Below, piece by piece: positions 29,332 through 38,477 of a stretch of DNA of 64,000 bases. The notes under the pieces were generated by a model. It ran no database searches and was not told where the DNA came from. It was given only the letters and a program-made list of their open reading frames with translations. Position numbers and translations under genes: made by a program. This DNA is from Jiangella mangrovi (lineage in GTDB: Bacteria; Actinomycetota; Actinomycetes; Jiangellales; Jiangellaceae). Where the stretch lies: contig NZ_JACHMM010000001.1 in the NCBI RefSeq assembly GCF_014204975.1, forward strand, positions 4,712,001 through 4,776,000. Reading direction: 5' to 3'. Positions within the stretch are counted from its first letter, which is position 1. Each line of letters starts with the position of its first letter.

Positions 29332-29620
29332 GTCATCCAGTATGTCGCGGCCCCTGGACGGCGCCATTATGGAGGCCGGTTTCCGCAGGCAGTGCCCAGG
29401 ATCCGGATGTACGTGGAAACCCTCGATCCGGACAATCGTGTGCAATTCACCGGTTGCCCGTGACTGGTCGTGTTTCAGGTCACACGGTCATCATTCGACC
29501 GATAGGGCGGAATACACATGGGCGCGCTCGCGACCGTGCACTCCGCACATGGCCAAGATGATCTAGCGATTCCACCATCGTCTGCGGGGGGCGTCAGGCA
29601 CTCGAGGGTGGGAGAGCACG
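29332..29620. promoter_or_regulatory. Divergent regulatory region with direct repeats
   Basis: This 289-bp interval must hold the promoters for the PucR gene (minus) and the gene at 29621 (plus). Two direct copies of GATCCGGA at 29400-29407 and 29425-29432, 25 bp apart, are a candidate regulator site. A strong ribosome site (GGGTGGGAGAG) precedes the plus-strand start. No clear -35/-10 pair was defined. Confidence 0.45.
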
Positions 29621-30430
29621 ATGGCCGAGACCAGGGTGGGGTCTGTCCTGAGACACTTGCGGCGGTCGCACACGCAGGCCGACGATCCCGACACGCACAC
29701 GCTGCTCGATCTGGGGGTCGGGCTCATGCTGGAACCGCAGTCGGAGGTGACGACGGACCTCACCCAGCGGGTGCCGCAGCTGCGCTGGCCGACCCGCGAG
29801 GAACTGGTCCGCGCGTACAACCAGCACTCCGGGCTGCGGCGCAGCAAGGCGATCGTCGAGGACCGCTGGATCCGCATGGCCGACTACCACCGCGACCTCA
29901 TCGCCTGGGTGGTGCAGCGGGTGGAGACGTCGTCCATCCACGCCCAGATGGACCAGGTGGCGGCGGCCCACGGCGACGAGCCGGTGAGCACCCCCGAGGC
30001 GTACCGCATCGCCGCGGCCGCGATCCACCGCATGCTCGGCGAGGAGGCGTTCCCGCTCTGGGCGATGTTCACCTCGCTGGCGGCCACGAATCCGGCGGTG
30101 AACGCGATGATGCGCCAGGCCCGTTCCGACGACCGCGAGCGGTGGGCGAAACTGGCTGACGAGCACTACGCGGCGGCCGGGCGCGAGCCGCTGCCGGGCA
30201 TCGGGTCCGGCGACATCGCCGAGGCGGTGAACGCGATGTCCTACGGCCTCGCGCTGCGCTACCTCACCGACCCCGACGCGTTCGACCACGACCCGCTGCG
30301 CGCCGGGACGCTGTTCGCCCAGGCCAGCCTCGCACTGATCGACGCACTGCTGACGCCGCCGACGCCGCGGGACGCCATGCCGACCATGGGCCACGCGGTG
30401 GTGAACATGCCGCTGGCGGCGGCCGGCTGA
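29621..30430 (+). CDS. Helical protein of unknown function, weakly TetR-like
   Basis: 269 residues, mostly predicted helix by composition, without signal peptide or membrane segment. The central and C-terminal parts (YRIAAAAIHRMLGEEAFPLWAMF, AEAVNAMSYGLALRYL, FAQASLALIDALL) resemble the ligand-binding helical bundle of TetR regulators, and PTREELVRAYNQHSGLRRSK could be a degenerate DNA-binding segment, but no proper helix-turn-helix is visible. ATG 29621 is well supported by its ribosome site. It lies 107 bp before the eCIS plus-strand arm and could be its regulator; that is position-based inference only. Confidence 0.6.
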   Translation: MAETRVGSVLRHLRRSHTQADDPDTHTLLDLGVGLMLEPQSEVTTDLTQRVPQLRWPTREELVRAYNQHSGLRRSKAIVEDRWIRMADYHRDLIAWVVQRVETSSIHAQMDQVAAAHGDEPVSTPEAYRIAAAAIHRMLGEEAFPLWAMFTSLAATNPAVNAMMRQARSDDRERWAKLADEHYAAAGREPLPGIGSGDIAEAVNAMSYGLALRYLTDPDAFDHDPLRAGTLFAQASLALIDALLTPPTPRDAMPTMGHAVVNMPLAAAG

Positions 30431-30537
30431 GCCGGCTGAGCACGCGCCGGGGCGGGCGCGCGACCTCCGCGAGACAGGCGAACGCGCATGAATCGCGGCC
30501 GGCCGCGCGCCCGCCCGGCGCCCGTACGCTCGCTGCC

Positions 30538-33500
30538 ATGAGAGAGCGGGTGGCGTTCGACCCGGTCAGCGGCAAGGTCCAGGAGGACACGGCCGCCGCC
30601 GTGCACGCCGCCCGCCGCGGCGGTTCCACGCTCAGCGGCCCCGTGCGGGAGGCCTACGAGCAGCGGTTCGGCGCCGACCTGTCGCACGTGCGGGTGCACA
30701 CCGACGACGGCGCCGACCGGCTCAGCCGCAGCCTCGCCGCCGACGCGTTCACCGTCCAGAACGACGTGTTCTTCCGCCGCGGCCGCTTCGCCCCGGGCAC
30801 GACGGCGGGCGACCGGCTGCTGGCGCACGAGCTCGCTCACGTCGCCCAGCACGGCGGGCCCAACACAGCCGGCGGGGAGCTGCGGGTGTCGTCGCCGGAC
30901 GACCACGCCGAACGCGAGGCCGAGCACGCGGCCCACCACGGTCCCAACCCCTCCCTCGGCACCGCGGCCGCCGGCGTCGTCCACCGGTCGCCGGCGAGCG
31001 ACCGCAAGGCGGTCAAGGTCGTCACCGACCAGATGATCGCGCAGTACACCGAGGGCTTCGACGTCGCGCTCGGCAAGTGGCTGGCCGACCAGCCCCAGGC
31101 GCTGCAGGGCGGCGAGTACCTGCTCATGGGCATCCACAAGGTGCTGGCGAGGGCCCACGCCACCAAGGGAGGGGACGAGGCGCAGTTCCTGCGTCACGCC
31201 CTCGGCCGTCCCGAGGACCTGCGCGCCCTGCCGGGCGCGCCCGACGTGCGGTCTCTGGCCGGCCTCGCCGCCATCGCCCGCAGCACCGCGGCCGGCAGCC
31301 TGCGCACCAAGATGAGCCTCGTCTACCAGGCCATTCGCCACGACACGCTGAAGAAGACGATGCACAGCGTGCGCCAGGCCTCCACCAAGCGCACGCAGGG
31401 GCAGACCCAGACGGCCCGGGACCAGCAGCTCAAGGCGCAGTGGGGCCTCGACGTCAAGCAGCTGCGCGGCGTCGACGTGAGTCCCGCGCAGCCGGGCGGC
31501 GAGCGCCAGTTGCGCAACTACTTCGGCCGGCAGGCGCGGGTCGAGGGCCAGCAGCGCGAGGTGCGCGGCGACGTCGAGGCGGACAGCCTGGCCGCGCAGG
31601 AGGCACGGACCATCGGCGAGTCCGACTTCGTGGGCATCCAGCTCTCGCTGGCCGAGCTCACGTCGATCGCCGGCGGCGACGGCAAGGCCAAGACCGCGGC
31701 GACGAAGAAGAACCTGGTCTGGGACCAGCTGAGCGAGGACGAACAGCGCCGGCTCATGGTCCAGGAGTACGCGAACGTCGCGCTGCCCACGTACACGCCG
31801 GGCTTCGCGGTCTACCGCATCGGCGCGGAGGCCGCCGAGGCGAAGGAGGCCGGCAAGCGCCAGACCAGCCTGGTCGGCGGGCTGTCCGGGTCGACGGACA
31901 TGTACCTGCACCTGGCCCGGTACTTCGGCGCGGGCAAGGCCGAGCTGGAGCTGGTCCGGCTGGCGGCGCTCGGCGAGATGCTGCCGCGGCGCGACCACAG
32001 CTTCTACGAGGTCGTCGTGGCGGCCCGCGGCTACGGCCTCACCGACATCGACCCGAAGGCCGGCCCGGCCGCGTACGGCGCCATCTCGCCGATCGCGGCG
32101 CAGACCGTCGAGGCCGGCGTCGGCATGGCGCTCCCGGGTGCCTATCAGCAGCACGCCACCTCGAAGGAGAACCGCGGGGTCCTGCATGACGACCTCAAGG
32201 ACACTCAGGCGCAGGTGGCGAACTACGCGAAGCAGCTGAAGGCCGCGGGCGGCGCCGTCCCGGCCGACCTGGCCGAGCGCTGGCACGACTACTACCGCAG
32301 CACCGGCTACCGCTGGTCGCACGACGCGAAGATCCAGTCGTCGCTCAAGACCATCAACGCCGCGCTCGGCATCGGTCACGGGACGGGCGGCCTGCTGACG
32401 ACGAAGCGGCAGCGCTCGGCCGCCCTGCAGATCCTGAGGACGGTACAGCTGCACTCCGGCAACCCGGCGCGGGTCATCTCGGAGGCGCAGCGGACGCCGG
32501 GCTACGACGTCCTGTACTCCGAGCTCGGCCCGCTGCCCGCCAACCAGGTGGTGGCCGCCTACGTCGAGCAGTACGTCGGGTCCACCGGCATGATCCTGCA
32601 GAGCGTGAAGCTGGCCGCCGACGTGACCGCCGCCGAGCGCGACCCGGCGAAGCTGCCGTCGCCCGACGAGATCGACCGGGCCGGCGCTCAGCGCTACCAG
32701 ACCACGATCTGGCCGGAGGCGAAGGACACGATCCACCGCCTGGCACAGCAGGCGGAGTCGAAGTTCGCCGCCGCGCTCAACGCGCTCGACCCCGCCGCCC
32801 AGGACTATGTGGCCAAGAAGCGGGCGCTCGAGGAGAAGTGGCACCGCCAGGCCGCCACGGGCGCCGTCGAGACCTGGAAGCGCGTGCAGGCGCAGATCGA
32901 GGCGATCGAGGGGCTCACCCCCGTCGAGCGGTACGCGATCTACTTCTACACGCAGGGTGCGTTCTACAACGAGCTGAACTCCGCGCTGACGGGCGACCGG
33001 AAGCTGACGAAGAAGCAGCGGGCGGTGGCGCTGGCGGCGAGCACCGGGCTGCGCAAGCTGCCGGTGTACCGCGGCCCGGTGTACCGCGCCCAGCGCAGCG
33101 GCGGGCGTCTGCGAGCCGCAGGCGTCACGAAGGAGACCCTGGCCAAGGCGGCCGAGACCTGGCCGGTGGGGCGGGTCATCGAGCACGCGGACTTCCTCAG
33201 CACGTTCGCCGCGGCACACCAGCCGCTGGACTTCATGCAGACCGACCAGGGCAAGGCCTACGACCTGCGGGTGACGATCCGGACGGTCAAGACCGGGCGC
33301 TGGACGCTGCTGCTGTCGGCCGCCGAGGCGATCGCCGACGGCGAGAACCCCGAGCACGAGGGCGAGGTGACGTTCCCGCCCGGATCGAGGTTCCGCGTCG
33401 TGGCGCCCGTCGACACCGCTCCGGCGCTCGCCGCGGCCGACAAGAGCAAGGCCTTCGTCGAGTCCACGTGGGACGAGATCACTCCCGACGCCTCCGCCCC

Positions 33501-33834
33501 GCCCGGTGCGCCGCTGCCCGTCGTCGACGACGCCCAGGTGCCCGCCGGGGTGCGGCAACCGCCCGCGGCGCCCGCCGCCGCGCCGCCACCGGCTCCGGGG
33601 AACGCCGCCCCGCCGCCTCCGCCGCCCGGCCGGGCCGTCCGCGCGAAACTGGTCGCCGCGGCGCCGCCGGCCGTGCAGGGCGCCGTCCAGCAGCTGCTGG
33701 CGCCGCCGCCCGCGCTCCCCCAGGCCCAGCCCGCCGTCCAGCAGGCGCAGCAGCAGCCGGCCGACGACGCGCTGCCGGCCGTGCCCGCCGACGTGCAGCA
33801 GGAGCTGATCGCGCTGGCCGAGCAGCCGCAGTGA
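30538..33834 (+). CDS. DUF4157 protein with C-terminal ADP-ribosyltransferase-like domain (probable eCIS cargo toxin)
   Basis: 1098 residues. Residues about 30-105 are a DUF4157 domain (REAYEQRFGADLSHVRVHTD, then the zinc-protease-like HELAH at 97-101), a domain strongly associated with eCIS cargo. A long helical middle follows. Residues about 800-965 look like an R-S-E type ADP-ribosyltransferase: VYRGPVYR with Arg845/Arg850, DFLSTF with Ser888-Thr889, and E-x-E at Glu941/Glu943 in EHEGEVTFPPGSRFRVV. The last 110 residues are Pro/Gln/Ala-rich. Its stop overlaps the eCIS ATPase start (GTGA). The likely role is a toxin loaded into the particle; the target protein is unknown. The S-T-F in place of the usual S-T-S should be checked by structure. 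Confidence 0.75.
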   Translation: MRERVAFDPVSGKVQEDTAAAVHAARRGGSTLSGPVREAYEQRFGADLSHVRVHTDDGADRLSRSLAADAFTVQNDVFFRRGRFAPGTTAGDRLLAHELAHVAQHGGPNTAGGELRVSSPDDHAEREAEHAAHHGPNPSLGTAAAGVVHRSPASDRKAVKVVTDQMIAQYTEGFDVALGKWLADQPQALQGGEYLLMGIHKVLARAHATKGGDEAQFLRHALGRPEDLRALPGAPDVRSLAGLAAIARSTAAGSLRTKMSLVYQAIRHDTLKKTMHSVRQASTKRTQGQTQTARDQQLKAQWGLDVKQLRGVDVSPAQPGGERQLRNYFGRQARVEGQQREVRGDVEADSLAAQEARTIGESDFVGIQLSLAELTSIAGGDGKAKTAATKKNLVWDQLSEDEQRRLMVQEYANVALPTYTPGFAVYRIGAEAAEAKEAGKRQTSLVGGLSGSTDMYLHLARYFGAGKAELELVRLAALGEMLPRRDHSFYEVVVAARGYGLTDIDPKAGPAAYGAISPIAAQTVEAGVGMALPGAYQQHATSKENRGVLHDDLKDTQAQVANYAKQLKAAGGAVPADLAERWHDYYRSTGYRWSHDAKIQSSLKTINAALGIGHGTGGLLTTKRQRSAALQILRTVQLHSGNPARVISEAQRTPGYDVLYSELGPLPANQVVAAYVEQYVGSTGMILQSVKLAADVTAAERDPAKLPSPDEIDRAGAQRYQTTIWPEAKDTIHRLAQQAESKFAAALNALDPAAQDYVAKKRALEEKWHRQAATGAVETWKRVQAQIEAIEGLTPVERYAIYFYTQGAFYNELNSALTGDRKLTKKQRAVALAASTGLRKLPVYRGPVYRAQRSGGRLRAAGVTKETLAKAAETWPVGRVIEHADFLSTFAAAHQPLDFMQTDQGKAYDLRVTIRTVKTGRWTLLLSAAEAIADGENPEHEGEVTFPPGSRFRVVAPVDTAPALAAADKSKAFVESTWDEITPDASAPPGAPLPVVDDAQVPAGVRQPPAAPAAAPPPAPGNAAPPPPPPGRAVRAKLVAAAPPAVQGAVQQLLAPPPALPQAQPAVQQAQQQPADDALPAVPADVQQELIALAEQPQ

Positions 33835-35540
33835 CCGAGCCCTGGCAGACGTTCGGCGACCTGGCGCTCCGGACCGGCCAGGCGCCGGACAAGGCGCACG
33901 ACAAGGCGCTGGCGAAGGCCCGGGACGAGCTGAAGGGCAGCCTGCAGGGCGACTCCGCGTTCGCGACCGTCGCCGCCAACGCCGCACTGACGCCCGCCGA
34001 GACCGAGGCGCTCGCCGTCCTCGCCGCCGCCGAGCTGGCCGGGCTGCCGCCGCTCACCGCGCTGGAGCTGGGCCGGGTCGCGACCCGGCTCGGTGCCGAC
34101 CGCCACCCGGCCGCCCCTGACGGCGGCTTGTGCCGGGCGGCGCTCCTGAGCATCGGCGACGGCGGCAGCGGCGGCTGGGCGGGGGCGCTGGTCCGGGCGG
34201 CACCGCTGCTGGTGTGGTGGCTGCTGGGCGAGACCCCGCGCGACCCGGGCCTGCCGGACGGAGCCGAGGACGTCGCGATCGCGGCGCAGGGCGACGCCGA
34301 CCTGGTGCTGGTCGCCGGGCCGGACCGGGTGCGCCGGCTGCAGGCGGTCATCGCCGCGCTGGCGGCGCCGCGGCTGCTGCTCACCCCTCCGCCGGAGTCG
34401 CCGGCCGGCTGGGACGCGGTGGTCCGGTACGCGACGGTGTCCGGCAGCGGTGTCGTGCTCGAGCTGGACGGCGAGCTGACGCCGTACGGCCGCGGCCGGG
34501 TCGACGCCGCCGCGCACCTGCCATGGGCGGTGACCAGCGCGGCCGACCTGCCGGTGGAGTCGCTCCCCCGGCGGCCGTGGCGGCACCTGCCGGTGGCGCC
34601 CGCGCAGGCGACGGCGGCCGAGGTCGAGGCGGTCTTCGGCCCCGCCGCGGACCGGCTGCCCATGCTGCCGACGGCCACCCAGGTGCAGCAGGTCGCCGAG
34701 CTGGCGCCGCGCTTCGGCGACCCGGCGCGGGCGGTGCGCTGGCTGGCGCACGGCCGACTGGACCGGCTGGCGACGCGGATCGAGCCGGCCGCCACGTGGG
34801 ACGACCTCGTGCTGCCGCCGGACCGGCTGACGCTGGTGCGCGAGGTGATGATCCGGCAGCGGCAGCGGCGCCGGGTGCTCACCGACTGGGGGCTGGGACG
34901 GGCCGCGCCGACGGCGACCATCGCGATGTTCGCCGGGCAGTCCGGCACCGGCAAGACGCTCGCCGCCGAGGTCGTCGCCGGCGCGCTCGAGCTGGACCTC
35001 TACCAGATCGACGTGTCGCAGCTGGTCAGCAAGTACATCGGCGAGACGGAGAAGAACCTCGGCCAGGTCTTCGACGCGGCCGGCTCGGTGCCGTGCGTGC
35101 TGTTCTTCGACGAGGCCGACGCGCTGTTCGGCAAGCGCTCGGAGGTGTCCGACGCCCACGACCGCTACGCGAACATCGAGGTCGCCTACCTGCTGCAGCG
35201 GCTCGAGCAGCACAACGGCATCGTGGTCCTGGCGTCCAACCTGGCCGCGAACCTGGACAAGGCGTTCGCCCGGCGCATCCACGTCGCCGTCGACTTCCCG
35301 ATGCCGGGCCCGGCCGAGCGGCGCCACATCTGGGACCGTTGCCTGCCCGCGCCGGAGCACCGCGGCGAGCTCGACCTGGACCGGCTCGCCACGTACGAGC
35401 TGTCCGGCGGCAACATCCGCAACGCGGCGCTGCGGGCGGCGTTCCTGGCCGCCGACGAGGACTCCGTCGTCACCATGGCGGTCCTGACCGAGGCGCTGCG
35501 CCGCGAGATGATCAAGCTCGGCCGCCACGTCCCCGCCTGA
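33831..35540 (+). CDS. eCIS AAA+ ATPase (Pvc15-like)
   Basis: 569 residues. The N-terminal half (about 1-320) is a helical regulatory region; the C-terminal AAA+ module has Walker A GQSGTGKT (369-376), Walker B FFDEAD (Asp427-Glu428), sensor region [12 protein letters not shown] and arginine-finger RRIH. An AAA+ ATPase of this form is a hallmark that separates eCIS from phage tails and is thought to help load or fold cargo and assemble the particle. GTG 33831 overlaps the DUF4157 toxin stop, fitting an ATPase that handles that protein. Confidence 0.88.
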   Translation: MTEPWQTFGDLALRTGQAPDKAHDKALAKARDELKGSLQGDSAFATVAANAALTPAETEALAVLAAAELAGLPPLTALELGRVATRLGADRHPAAPDGGLCRAALLSIGDGGSGGWAGALVRAAPLLVWWLLGETPRDPGLPDGAEDVAIAAQGDADLVLVAGPDRVRRLQAVIAALAAPRLLLTPPPESPAGWDAVVRYATVSGSGVVLELDGELTPYGRGRVDAAAHLPWAVTSAADLPVESLPRRPWRHLPVAPAQATAAEVEAVFGPAADRLPMLPTATQVQQVAELAPRFGDPARAVRWLAHGRLDRLATRIEPAATWDDLVLPPDRLTLVREVMIRQRQRRRVLTDWGLGRAAPTATIAMFAGQSGTGKTLAAEVVAGALELDLYQIDVSQLVSKYIGETEKNLGQVFDAAGSVPCVLFFDEADALFGKRSEVSDAHDRYANIEVAYLLQRLEQHNGIVVLASNLAANLDKAFARRIHVAVDFPMPGPAERRHIWDRCLPAPEHRGELDLDRLATYELSGGNIRNAALRAAFLAADEDSVVTMAVLTEALRREMIKLGRHVPA

Positions 35541-35630
35541 CCGGCGTTCATGCGGTCTCGCAGGTTCGCCGGACCTGCCGCCGGAGCCTCCCGCCGGGTT
35601 GGATGAGAAGCCGCGGTCGTACGAGGGGCG

Positions 35631-36206
35631 GTGGGCGGCACGATGCTGATCCCGGCGGTGGACGAGGGCCTGGAGGGCCTGTTGCGCTCCGCGCTGCCGT
35701 TGCCGCCCGAGGTCGGCGAGGTCTCCTTCGAGCAGCCCTCCGGCGGCTGGTCCGCGCAGCTGAGCCGGGTCGCCGTCAACCTGTTCCTCTACGGCGTCGC
35801 GCGCAGCCCGCTGCCGCCGGTGGGCGGCGGCTTCCGGGTCGGGCCCGACGGCGCTCGCGAGGAGCGTGCGGCCACTCCCCTGATCGAGCTGCAGTACCTC
35901 GTCAGCGCCTGGGCCTCGACCGTCCCGGACGAGCACCGGCTGCTGGGCGACGTCGTCACCTGCTTCCTGAGCCACCAGCTGCTGCCGGGCGCCGACGAGG
36001 TCCGGCTCGCGCTGGCGGCCGACGGCCCGGACCGGCCACGGGACCTGTGGGCGTCGCTGGACGGCCCGCACAAGGCCTCGTTCACGCTGGTCGTCACCGC
36101 GCCCGTGCCGCCGCCGGCGTGGCGTCCGGCCGCGCCGCCGGTGCAGCGGGTCGAGGGCCGCACCCGCGCCGTGTCGGCCGTCACCGAGACCGGGCGGCGC
36201 CCGTGA
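35631..36206 (+). CDS. DUF4255 (Pvc16-type) eCIS cap/terminator protein
   Basis: 191 residues with the DUF4255 pattern: MLIPAVDEGLEGLLRSALPL near the start, NLFLYGVARSP, TPLIELQYLVSAWA, DEHRLLGDVVTCFLSH and a C-terminal SFTLVVTAPV strand. In characterised eCIS this protein binds the sheath/tube end and terminates elongation. GTG 35631 and ATG 35643 are both possible; a GAGGGG ribosome site lies just upstream of the GTG. The stop overlaps the next gene (GTGA), tying the membrane proteins to the eCIS operon. Confidence 0.87.
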   Translation: MGGTMLIPAVDEGLEGLLRSALPLPPEVGEVSFEQPSGGWSAQLSRVAVNLFLYGVARSPLPPVGGGFRVGPDGAREERAATPLIELQYLVSAWASTVPDEHRLLGDVVTCFLSHQLLPGADEVRLALAADGPDRPRDLWASLDGPHKASFTLVVTAPVPPPAWRPAAPPVQRVEGRTRAVSAVTETGRRP

Positions 36207-38476
36207 GCCGCGTCGGCACCGGCCCCCGCGTCACGGCCGGCACCGGGCGCCTCGACGTCGAGCCCGGCGGCAGCGCCGAGGTGCTGCTCACCGTCACCAA
36301 CACCGCGGAGGTCATCGACGGGTTCACCGTGCGGGCCGTGGGGCTGCCGCCCGACGCCGTCACCGCGCGGCCGCCGCTGCTGTCGCTGTTCCCCGACGCC
36401 GAGGGCACCATCGCGGTCGCCGTCACGGTGCCGCCCACCCACCCGGCCGGCCGGCACCCCGTCGTCGTCGCGGTGGACTCGCAGCACGCCGGGCCGGCCG
36501 CCGAGACCGTCGACCTCGACCTCGTCGTGCCGCGGCGCCCGTCGGTCGCGCTGGCGGCCCGGCCCAGCGTCGTGCGCACCCGCGGCCGCGCCGAGTTCGC
36601 CGTCGAGGTCGCCAACCGCGGCAACACCACGCTGGACCTCACCTGCTCCGCCGCGGACGCCGACCGTGCCACCGCCCTGCGCTTCACCCCGGCGACGCTG
36701 CGGCTGGGTCCCGGGGCGGTCGCCACCACGCTGATCACGGCTCGCGCGCCGCGGCGCTGGCTAGGCGGGGACCTCGACCGGTCCATCACCGCGCAGGTCA
36801 GCGGCCCGGACGCGGAGGCGAGCCTGCCACTGACGCTGCGCCAGCGGCCCGTGGTCGGGCGCGGGCTGCTCACGGTGCTGGTGCTGGCCTCGATCGTCGC
36901 GCTGTGGGCGACGGCGTTCCTGCTGGGCATCACCCAGGTGCTGGGCGCGGAGCCCGCGGTGAAGACGGCGCCGGCCTCGTTCTTCGCGGCGACGGAGGCA
37001 GCTGCGGCCACGAGCGCCGAGTCGGCCGGGACCAGCGACGACGCCGCCGACACGGCCGCAGCCGGGGCGCCGGCCGGGGCGCTGCCCAAGGACGGGCTGC
37101 TGCCGCCGGGCGTGGGCGGCACCATCACCGGGACGGTCACGGGGGCGGCCAGCGGCGAGCCGGTCGGGCAGCTCACCGTCGAAGCGCTGCGGCGCACGCC
37201 GGACGGGCTGGTCGTGGTCAGCTCGGCGGCCAGCCAGGCCGACGGCGGGTACACGCTGGCCGGGCTGTTCCCCGGCGAGTACCTGCTGCGCTTCGGCGCC
37301 GACGGCTACCCGCCGGTCTGGTACCCGGCCGCGCCGGACGAGGCCGGAGCGGAGCCCGTCGCCGCCGCGGCGCAGCGCACCACCGACGGCACCGACGTCG
37401 TCGTGGCGGGCGAGCCGGCGTCGATCACCGGCGCCGTCGACCCGGGCGACGCGGCCGATCCGGTCCCGGCGACGGTGACGGCGCGCCCGGCCTGGGCCGC
37501 CGCCACCGACTCCGATGAAGCGCCCGCGGAGTACACCGCGACCACCGGCGACGACGGGTCCTACACGCTGGCCGGGCTGCCGGCGCCGGGCACCTACGAG
37601 CTGACCTTCGAGGCCGACGGGTACCGGCCCGCCACCGTCGTCGAGCACCTCGCGGGCGGGCAGCAGCGGTTCGTCTCGGAGGTGCGGCTGGCGACGGGCG
37701 ATGGGCAGATCGCGGGCGTCGTCACCGGCGGCGGCCGGCCGCTGGGCGGCGTCACCGTCAGCACCACCGTCGGCGACGAGGCGGTCACCGCGGGCACGCC
37801 CACCGTCGGCGAGGTCGGACGGTTCGTGCTGCCCGGCCTGCCGACCCCCGGCACCTACGTGCTGACGTTCGTGCTCGACGGCTACACGGCGCAGACCGCG
37901 GTGGTCGAGCTGGCCGCCGGGCAGGCCGTCACCGACCTGGCGGTGTCGCTGACCGGCGGCGCCGGCACCGTCACGGGCACCCTGCTGACGCCGGGCGGCG
38001 ACGGCCTGGGCGGCGCGGCCGTGACCGTGGGCGGGCTGGCCGAGCCGGTGACCACGACGACGCTGACCGACGGCGCCGTCGGCGGCTTCACGGTGAGCGG
38101 GCTGGCGCCGGGCGCGTACACGCTCACGTTCGAGCACGAGGGCTACCAGCCGCAGACGGTGCCGGTGACGGTGTCCGGGTCGGCCGTCACGCCGCCCCTG
38201 ACCGTGACCATGCTGGACGGACTGGGCCGGGTCGGCGGGCGGGTCACCGACGCCGAGGGCGACGCCGCGGCCGGTCTGACGGTCGAGGTCACCGACGGTG
38301 CGACGGTGTGGAGCACGACGTCGACGGGGGGCGGCCGGTACGTGGTGGCCGAGGTCCCGGCCGGCGTCTACACGGTCTCGGTCCGGGTCGGCGGCCGGGT
38401 GCGCGCGAGCACCGTCGCCGAGGTCGAGCCGGCTGCGGACGCCGTCGCGAACCTGCGGCTCGAGGCGGTGCGCTGA
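36203..38476 (+). CDS. Bitopic membrane protein, Ig-like N-part and beta-sandwich repeats (copy 1 of 3)
   Basis: 757 residues. Residues 1-215 hold two beta-sandwich (NEW3/Ig-like) domains (VEPGGSAEVLLTVTNTAEV; VRTRGRAEFAVEVANRGNTT). A basic QRPVVGRG motif then precedes one membrane helix (about 221-242, LLTVLVLASIVALWATAFLL). Next comes an Ala/Ser/Asp linker and about five carboxypeptidase-regulatory-like repeats, each with a GxYTLAGLPxPGTYxLTF pattern. Positive charges before the helix place the N-part in the cytoplasm and the repeats outside. Translationally coupled to DUF4255 and 1 bp from copy 2. Likely docks the eCIS to the membrane, perhaps like CisA reported in Streptomyces (analogy from memory). 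Confidence 0.75.
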   Translation: MSRVGTGPRVTAGTGRLDVEPGGSAEVLLTVTNTAEVIDGFTVRAVGLPPDAVTARPPLLSLFPDAEGTIAVAVTVPPTHPAGRHPVVVAVDSQHAGPAAETVDLDLVVPRRPSVALAARPSVVRTRGRAEFAVEVANRGNTTLDLTCSAADADRATALRFTPATLRLGPGAVATTLITARAPRRWLGGDLDRSITAQVSGPDAEASLPLTLRQRPVVGRGLLTVLVLASIVALWATAFLLGITQVLGAEPAVKTAPASFFAATEAAAATSAESAGTSDDAADTAAAGAPAGALPKDGLLPPGVGGTITGTVTGAASGEPVGQLTVEALRRTPDGLVVVSSAASQADGGYTLAGLFPGEYLLRFGADGYPPVWYPAAPDEAGAEPVAAAAQRTTDGTDVVVAGEPASITGAVDPGDAADPVPATVTARPAWAAATDSDEAPAEYTATTGDDGSYTLAGLPAPGTYELTFEADGYRPATVVEHLAGGQQRFVSEVRLATGDGQIAGVVTGGGRPLGGVTVSTTVGDEAVTAGTPTVGEVGRFVLPGLPTPGTYVLTFVLDGYTAQTAVVELAAGQAVTDLAVSLTGGAGTVTGTLLTPGGDGLGGAAVTVGGLAEPVTTTTLTDGAVGGFTVSGLAPGAYTLTFEHEGYQPQTVPVTVSGSAVTPPLTVTMLDGLGRVGGRVTDAEGDAAAGLTVEVTDGATVWSTTSTGGGRYVVAEVPAGVYTVSVRVGGRVRASTVAEVEPAADAVANLRLEAVR

Positions 38477-38477
38477 C

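Noticed and set aside
30538-33834. Zinc metalloprotease as the main activity (HELAH)
   Set aside because: HELAH is part of the DUF4157 domain that is common on eCIS cargo and mostly N-terminal; the effector activity more likely lies in the C-terminal ART-like region.
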